Shown: positions 1 to 7,495 of the stretch, in pieces | Layout of the letters: every line of letters begins with the position of its first letter | Position numbering within the stretch: position 1 is the first letter of the stretch | Source of the DNA: Actinomycetes bacterium | GTDB lineage: Bacteria > Actinomycetota > Acidimicrobiia > Acidimicrobiales > RAAP-2 | Reading direction: 5' to 3' | Length of the DNA: 7,495 nt | NCBI GenBank assembly: GCA_021826655.1 | Contig: JAKAZC010000132.1 | Span: forward strand, 1 to 7,495 | Position numbers and translations under genes: made by a program | Notes under the pieces: generated by a model | The model's input: only the letters and a program-made list of their open reading frames with translations | The model's database searches: none | What the model was told of the DNA's origin: nothing

Positions 1-129
1 GATGAGCGCGGGCCCCCGGATCGACATCGGTTCGTAGACAGGCCCGACGGGACCGACCCCGTCCGTCGGGCCGACGTCACTGTCGGGCCCGGGTCCGTCG
101 GACGCTCGCGGGCCCGACGACAAGGTCAT
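1..129 (-). CDS. Possible N-terminus of a gene running off the left edge, function unknown
   Basis: An open frame starts with ATG at 129 and runs without a stop to the left edge, giving 43 residues. The N-terminus is low in complexity, rich in Gly, Pro, Asp and Val, and is followed by VYEPMSIRGPALI at the edge. By hand count about 86% of third codon positions are G or C, higher than first (about 70%) and second (about 63%), which is coding-like. The gene would lie 62 bases downstream of the DUF4267 gene on the same strand. No good Shine-Dalgarno sequence precedes the ATG. The Val-Gly-Pro pattern comes from the repeated GGCCCGAC words. Competing reading: a plus-strand gene enters from the left in frame 2 and stops at TAG 35-37 (visible tail SAGPRIDIGS), with the downstream inverted repeats as its terminator. 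The two readings share third codon positions over 1-37, so base bias there cannot separate them. I recognise no family. Confidence 0.35.
   Translation of the reverse strand, partial: MTLSSGPRASDGPGPDSDVGPTDGVGPVGPVYEPMSIRGPALI
41..118. repeat. Cluster of four alternating GGCCCGAC / GTCGGGCC inverted repeats
   Basis: GGCCCGAC occurs at 41-48 and 111-118, and its complement GTCGGGCC at 65-72 and 82-89. The first pair extends to a perfect 10-bp inverted repeat (41-50 with 63-72, 12-base loop). The second pair can form an 8-bp stem (82-89 with 111-118, 21-base loop). The copies could also pair in other combinations. There is no T-run after either stem. The cluster could be a terminator between convergent genes, or simply repetitive coding sequence of a minus-strand gene. 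Confidence 0.6.
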
Positions 130-191
130 CGCCACATGTTACCGGTGTCCCCGCTGCCCGGTCCCCGCGCCCGGTCCACCGTGGTGGGGGC

Positions 192-659
192 TCAGCATGC
201 GCCGTCCACGGGCACGGTGCCGGGGTCGCCGGGGTGGGCGGCGTCGGCGGGGTCGCCGGGGTCGGCGGGGTCGATCGGGGGATCGAGCGCTCCGGCCACC
301 CGGAACGAGACCAGGGCGGCGCCGAGGGTCGACGCCAGGATGCCCCAGCGACTCACGGTCGGCAGGCGGCGGAAGGCGAGGAGCGTGACCCCAGCGTCGA
401 CGGTGTCGGCCATACCGGCCAGTGCCACCCACGGGCGTGCGTCGGCACCGGTCACGCTCAACGCCCGGAGGGCCCCGATCCCGAGGGCCAGGTCTCGGCC
501 GCCCATCGCTCGGGCCAGGAGGCGGGCTTCGGCGGAAGCGGCAGCGTCCCCGATCCATGGTCGGGTCATAGGTGTCGGAGCCACCAGGGCGGTGCAGCCG
601 ATGGCGATCCTCCCGATCGCGACGAGTCGGGCCAGGCGGCGGGGGAGCGCGGGCGTCAT
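192..659 (-). CDS. DUF4267-like small integral membrane protein with repeat tail
   Basis: Predicted 155-residue membrane protein of unknown function. Four hydrophobic stretches are visible, at about residues 11-28, 48-67, 76-96 and 105-124. This suggests a four-helix inner-membrane protein. The segment LLARAMGGRDLALGIGALRAL followed by ARPWVALAGMADTVDAG resembles actinobacterial proteins annotated as DUF4267, from memory of that family's look rather than a search. The last 30 or so residues are a hydrophilic Asp-Pro-rich tail (IDPADPGDPADAAHPGDP) encoded by 9-bp tandem repeats, so this end may vary between strains. I chose ATG 659 because hydrophobic family-like sequence starts soon after it. 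An open frame continues upstream to GTG 764 (190 residues) and contains ATG 755, but those extra residues are polar and low in complexity. No clear Shine-Dalgarno precedes 659; a GGGG sits only one base from the ATG. It appears to be a single-gene unit. Confidence 0.65.
   Translation of the reverse strand: MTPALPRRLARLVAIGRIAIGCTALVAPTPMTRPWIGDAAASAEARLLARAMGGRDLALGIGALRALSVTGADARPWVALAGMADTVDAGVTLLAFRRLPTVSRWGILASTLGAALVSFRVAGALDPPIDPADPGDPADAAHPGDPGTVPVDGAC
222..275. repeat. Six degenerate 9-bp tandem units in the DUF4267 C-terminal tail
   Basis: Successive 9-base units read GGGGTCGCC, GGGGTGGGC, GGCGTCGGC, GGGGTCGCC, GGGGTCGGC and GGGGTCGAT. On the minus strand each unit encodes a tripeptide: IDP, ADP, GDP, ADA, AHP, GDP. 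The 9-base period keeps the reading frame, so gain or loss of a unit would alter only tail length. Confidence 0.75.
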
Positions 660-933
660 GCCCCAACGGTACCGGTGACGGCCGGTCTCCCCGCCCGGGG
701 GCGGTGAGGAGGACCGGTGGTCAGCCACGAGCGGTTGGCCACCGAGTGCCCCCATAGTTCCCACGGAGAGGGAGTGCCTGACCGCTCCCCGTGCTAACTG
801 TTCACCAGATGTTTACATCGGGGATGCAATCCCTCACAATGCGCAGATCGATGACGACGGTGTGCCGTGGTCATGGGGAGGGGGTGGCCCGGTCGCACCA
901 GACCGGGCGGCACCTGTGGTACCGGGGGATTCC
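660..933. other. Intergenic region without a convincing gene
   Basis: Between the DUF4267 start and the thiD-side hairpin I see no gene with family-like sequence. Long plus-strand frames crossing this stretch continue antisense into thiD and are shadows. Around 790-850 the sequence is noticeably less GC-rich than its surroundings and holds two short palindromes and a possible minus-strand promoter, listed separately. A perfect AGGAGG at 707-712 precedes a 26-codon plus-strand frame (717-797), reported as a finding only. The stretch at about 860-933 is G-rich and shows nothing recognisable. Confidence 0.6.
808..839 (-). promoter_or_regulatory. Possible promoter with two overlapping palindromes upstream of the DUF4267 gene
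   Basis: On the minus strand a -35-like TTGTGA (834-839) is followed after 16 bases by a -10-like TGTAAA (812-817); each matches four of six consensus bases. Two small palindromes overlap these boxes. GATGT-TT-ACATC (808-819) covers the -10-like box, and GGGAT-GCA-ATCCC (821-833) fills the spacer. The arrangement looks like an operator over a promoter, but this is inferred from pattern alone. The predicted start site would leave a leader of about 145 bases before ATG 659, which leaves room for an earlier translation start. Confidence 0.3.
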
Positions 934-979
934 GGGGGGGGAAGAGGCCGGGTCGCTAGACCCGGCCTCTTCCCCCCCC
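933..979 (-). terminator. Strong 21-bp hairpin ending the thi operon
   Basis: Bases 934-954 pair perfectly with 959-979, leaving a four-base GCTA loop. The stem holds a run of eight G/C pairs at its base, then AAGAGGCCGGGT. It begins 30 bases past the thiD TAG stop in the direction of transcription. No T-run follows on either strand, so it resembles the U-less hairpins common at gene ends in high-GC actinobacteria. Because the stem is a perfect inverted repeat it would fold equally well in transcripts from either strand. Confidence 0.8.
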
Positions 980-1009
980 AGGCGGGCCACGGCCCGCGGT
1001 GGAGGCGTC

Positions 1010-2766
<1,757 letters not shown>

Positions 2767-3006
2767 TCACCCGCCGGCGGCGGCCGTCACGATCTCGACC
2801 GCGGCCCCGGAGGCGATCACAGTCGTGTCCCACTCGCTCCGCGGCACCACGGCACCGTCGACGGCCACGGCGACTCCCCGTGGTGACGGGCACCACTCCG
2901 ACACCAGACGGCCGACGGTGGCTCCACCGGCGGCGTCGTGCGGTCTGCCGTTGACGGTGATGGTCCCGTCGCCCCCGTCGCCCCCGTCGCCACCGTCGCC
3001 GGTCAC
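2767..3006 (-). CDS. thiS: ThiS sulfur-carrier protein
   Basis: Small ubiquitin-like carrier. Its C-terminal glycine is adenylylated and converted to a thiocarboxylate, which delivers sulfur to ThiG. The product is 79 residues, a little longer than the usual 65-70. It ends in the required Gly-Gly (78-79). The core begins at TITVNGRP (15-22), continues through TVGRLVSEW (30-38) and VAVAVDGAVVPRSEWD (45-60), and ends VEIVTAAAGG, all typical of the fold. Residues 3-14 are an unusual GDGGDGGDGGDG stretch encoded by four 9-bp repeats. I place the start at GTG 3004-3006 because it overlaps the thiO TGA in GTGA and no other start codon lies between it and the core. If that start is right, the glycine-aspartate arm is part of the protein and precedes the first strand, away from the working C-terminus. 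Confidence 0.93.
   Translation of the reverse strand: MTGDGGDGGDGGDGTITVNGRPHDAAGGATVGRLVSEWCPSPRGVAVAVDGAVVPRSEWDTTVIASGAAVEIVTAAAGG
2965..3000. repeat. Four 9-bp tandem repeats at the start of thiS
   Basis: The unit CCCGTCGCC is repeated exactly at 2965-2973, 2974-2982 and 2983-2991, with a fourth copy (2992-3000) differing by one base. On the minus strand each unit encodes Gly-Asp-Gly. The array begins directly after the GTG and one Thr codon of thiS and three bases from the thiO stop. Confidence 0.9.
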
Positions 3007-4184
3007 GACCTCCGTCCGGTCGCCGGCGGAACCGCCTCGAAGCGCCCGGGACGGAATGCGGCGAAGGGACCGTCGTCGGTGCCGTGGCCGAGCAGCGTGG
3101 TGACCACGTCGTCGGCCGTCAGCGGGGCGAGGAGGATGCCGTTGCGGAAGTGGCCCGTGGCGACCACCAGGCCCTCGGTCGCCGTCGCCCCCACGAGAGG
3201 ACCGTTGTCGGGCGACCCCGGCCGGAGCCCGGAGGTCGTCTCGACGACGGTGTACTCGTCGAGGGCGGGCACCACCCGGCGGGCGTCGTCGAGCAGGTCG
3301 ACGAGGCCTCCGAGGGGCACCGATCGGTCGGTGCCGCGCTCCTCCATGGTCGCCCCGACCACGAGTCCGCCGTCGTCCCTCGGGACCAGGTAGCACGTGC
3401 GCCCGTGGAGCAGCGCACGCACCGTCCGTCTGAGGCGGGGCACCCCGTCCGGGGCCTGGAGCCGGACGGTCACGCCCCGCACGGGTCGGACCGGCGGGCG
3501 GACGTCGTCGGGCAGGCCCCGGAGATCGCCCGACCGGCTGCCGGCCGCGACGACCACCGCACGGGCACCCAGCCGCCCACCGCCGGCCAGTACTACCCCC
3601 TGGGTCCGACCGTCGGCCACCTCGACGCGGTCGACCTCGTCGGGCACGAAGGAGGCTCCTGCGTTCCGGCACGCCGCCAGCAGGGCCATGGCCGTCGCCC
3701 GGTTGTCGACCTGGTGGTCGTCGGGTAGATCGGCGCCCCCACTGATCCCGGGGGCGAGCAGCGGTTCCGCTTCGCGGCAGGCCCGGGCACCGAGCCGTCC
3801 GGCCGCCAGTCCCACCGTCCGATGGAAGGCGAGCACCCGTTCGGTGGCGGCCCGGTCGGACGGGTCGCCCGCCACCAGGAGGGTGCCGTCCGGCCGGAAG
3901 TGCACGGGTTGGCCCGAGGCGGACTCGAGCCGGGCGGCGAACCCGGGCCACGCTCGGACGGCGGCCTGGTTGAGTGCGGCCAGCGCCAGTTCGCCGAACT
4001 GGGCCTCGGCCACCGGCGCCAACATCCCTGCAGCCGCCCACGTCGCACCCCGGCCGGGTGCAGGGTCGACCACGGTCACGTCGAGGCCGGCCCGGGCCGC
4101 CGACCAGGCAATGGCCATGCCGATGATCCCCCCACCCACCACCACGACGGCGTCGCTGTGGGTGGGGGAGGCCATGGCGCCCAT
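3003..4184 (-). CDS. thiO: Glycine oxidase of thiamin synthesis
   Basis: FAD-dependent amine oxidase that converts glycine to dehydroglycine (iminoglycine), the amino-acid precursor of the thiazole ring. The protein is 393 residues. It opens with a dinucleotide-binding fold, [10 protein letters not shown] (13-22), with Asp40 at the end of the second strand (VTVVDPAP), then [11 protein letters not shown] (47-57). Near the C-terminus are [17 protein letters not shown] and [16 protein letters not shown], both typical of ThiO/DAO-family proteins. I chose ATG 4184; ATG 4175 (three residues shorter) is equally possible, since neither has a good Shine-Dalgarno. The open frame continues far upstream, but that part is antisense to gltB and not protein-like. 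The TGA overlaps the thiS GTG. As first gene of the operon it sits divergently from gltB. Confidence 0.93.
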   Translation of the reverse strand: MGAMASPTHSDAVVVVGGGIIGMAIAWSAARAGLDVTVVDPAPGRGATWAAAGMLAPVAEAQFGELALAALNQAAVRAWPGFAARLESASGQPVHFRPDGTLLVAGDPSDRAATERVLAFHRTVGLAAGRLGARACREAEPLLAPGISGGADLPDDHQVDNRATAMALLAACRNAGASFVPDEVDRVEVADGRTQGVVLAGGGRLGARAVVVAAGSRSGDLRGLPDDVRPPVRPVRGVTVRLQAPDGVPRLRRTVRALLHGRTCYLVPRDDGGLVVGATMEERGTDRSVPLGGLVDLLDDARRVVPALDEYTVVETTSGLRPGSPDNGPLVGATATEGLVVATGHFRNGILLAPLTADDVVTTLLGHGTDDGPFAAFRPGRFEAVPPATGRRS

Positions 4185-4331
4185 GCTACGACCGGGTGGG
4201 TGTCCGACGGTCCTGCGGAACGGGCGTCCGCCACGCCGGTCCAGGCGGGACACCGTGTACACTCGACGGACCACGCAAGGGCCAACGTCGTCCCGCGCAG
4301 GGAGATCCACAGTCCCACTTGGAGCGACCCG
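4185..4331. promoter_or_regulatory. Divergent thiO-gltB intergenic region with central GTGTACAC palindrome
   Basis: This 147-base stretch must hold the promoters for both thiO (leftward) and gltB (rightward). A perfect 8-bp palindrome GTGTACAC lies at 4255-4262, and its centre is almost exactly midway between the two start codons. TACACT at 4258-4263 could be a gltB -10 box, but I see no convincing -35. I looked for the conserved TPP-riboswitch words (CTGAGA, and the ACCTGATCTGG-like P4/P5 region) on the thiO strand and found none. No open frame of note lies here. Confidence 0.5.
4321..4324 (+). promoter_or_regulatory. Ribosome binding site of gltB
   Basis: GGAG ends seven bases before ATG 4332. 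It is the clearest Shine-Dalgarno of any main gene in the window and fixes the gltB start. Confidence 0.7.

Positions 4332-7495
<3,164 letters not shown>

Noticed and set aside
4185..4331. TPP riboswitch upstream of thiO
   Set aside because: None of the conserved sequence words was found on the thiO strand; a covariance-model search would settle it.

Overview
The window is very GC-rich with strongly G/C-biased third codon positions. Its proteins (a GltB of bacterial NADPH type, and a ThiG with the [10 protein letters not shown] variant that I recall from actinobacterial homologues) point to a high-GC actinobacterium, possibly a deep-branching one. I cannot name a genus from sequence alone.

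Layout. (1) 1-191: a cluster of GGCCCGAC inverted repeats that may be the start of a minus-strand gene running off the left edge, or the terminator region of a plus-strand gene ending at 37. (2) 192-659, minus: a small multi-pass membrane protein resembling DUF4267, with a tandem-repeat tail. (3) 660-1009: no convincing gene, but two short palindromes, a possible promoter for the DUF4267 gene, and a very strong hairpin that closes the thiamine operon. (4) 1010-4184, minus: a four-gene thiamin operon, transcribed thiO-thiS-thiG-thiD. (5) 4185-4331: a divergent intergenic region. (6) 4332 to the right edge, plus: the first 1054 codons of gltB, the large subunit of glutamate synthase.

How the genes work together. 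ThiO oxidises glycine to dehydroglycine (iminoglycine). ThiS carries the sulfur as a C-terminal thiocarboxylate. ThiG combines both with 1-deoxyxylulose 5-phosphate to form the thiazole moiety. ThiD phosphorylates the pyrimidine moiety (HMP to HMP-P to HMP-PP). The joining enzyme ThiE, the pyrimidine synthase ThiC and the sulfur-loading enzyme are not in this window. thiO/thiS and thiG/thiD are joined by 4-base GTGA stop/start overlaps, while thiS and thiG are separated by a 78-base spacer containing a small hairpin. No TPP riboswitch is visible upstream of thiO.

This is mostly ordinary core metabolism. I see no mobile element, RNA gene, CRISPR array or defence system, and no convincing new biological system. 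The items worth a second look are small: the 9-bp tandem repeats inside two genes, the 21-bp hairpin, the palindromes in the intergenic regions, and the ambiguous left edge.
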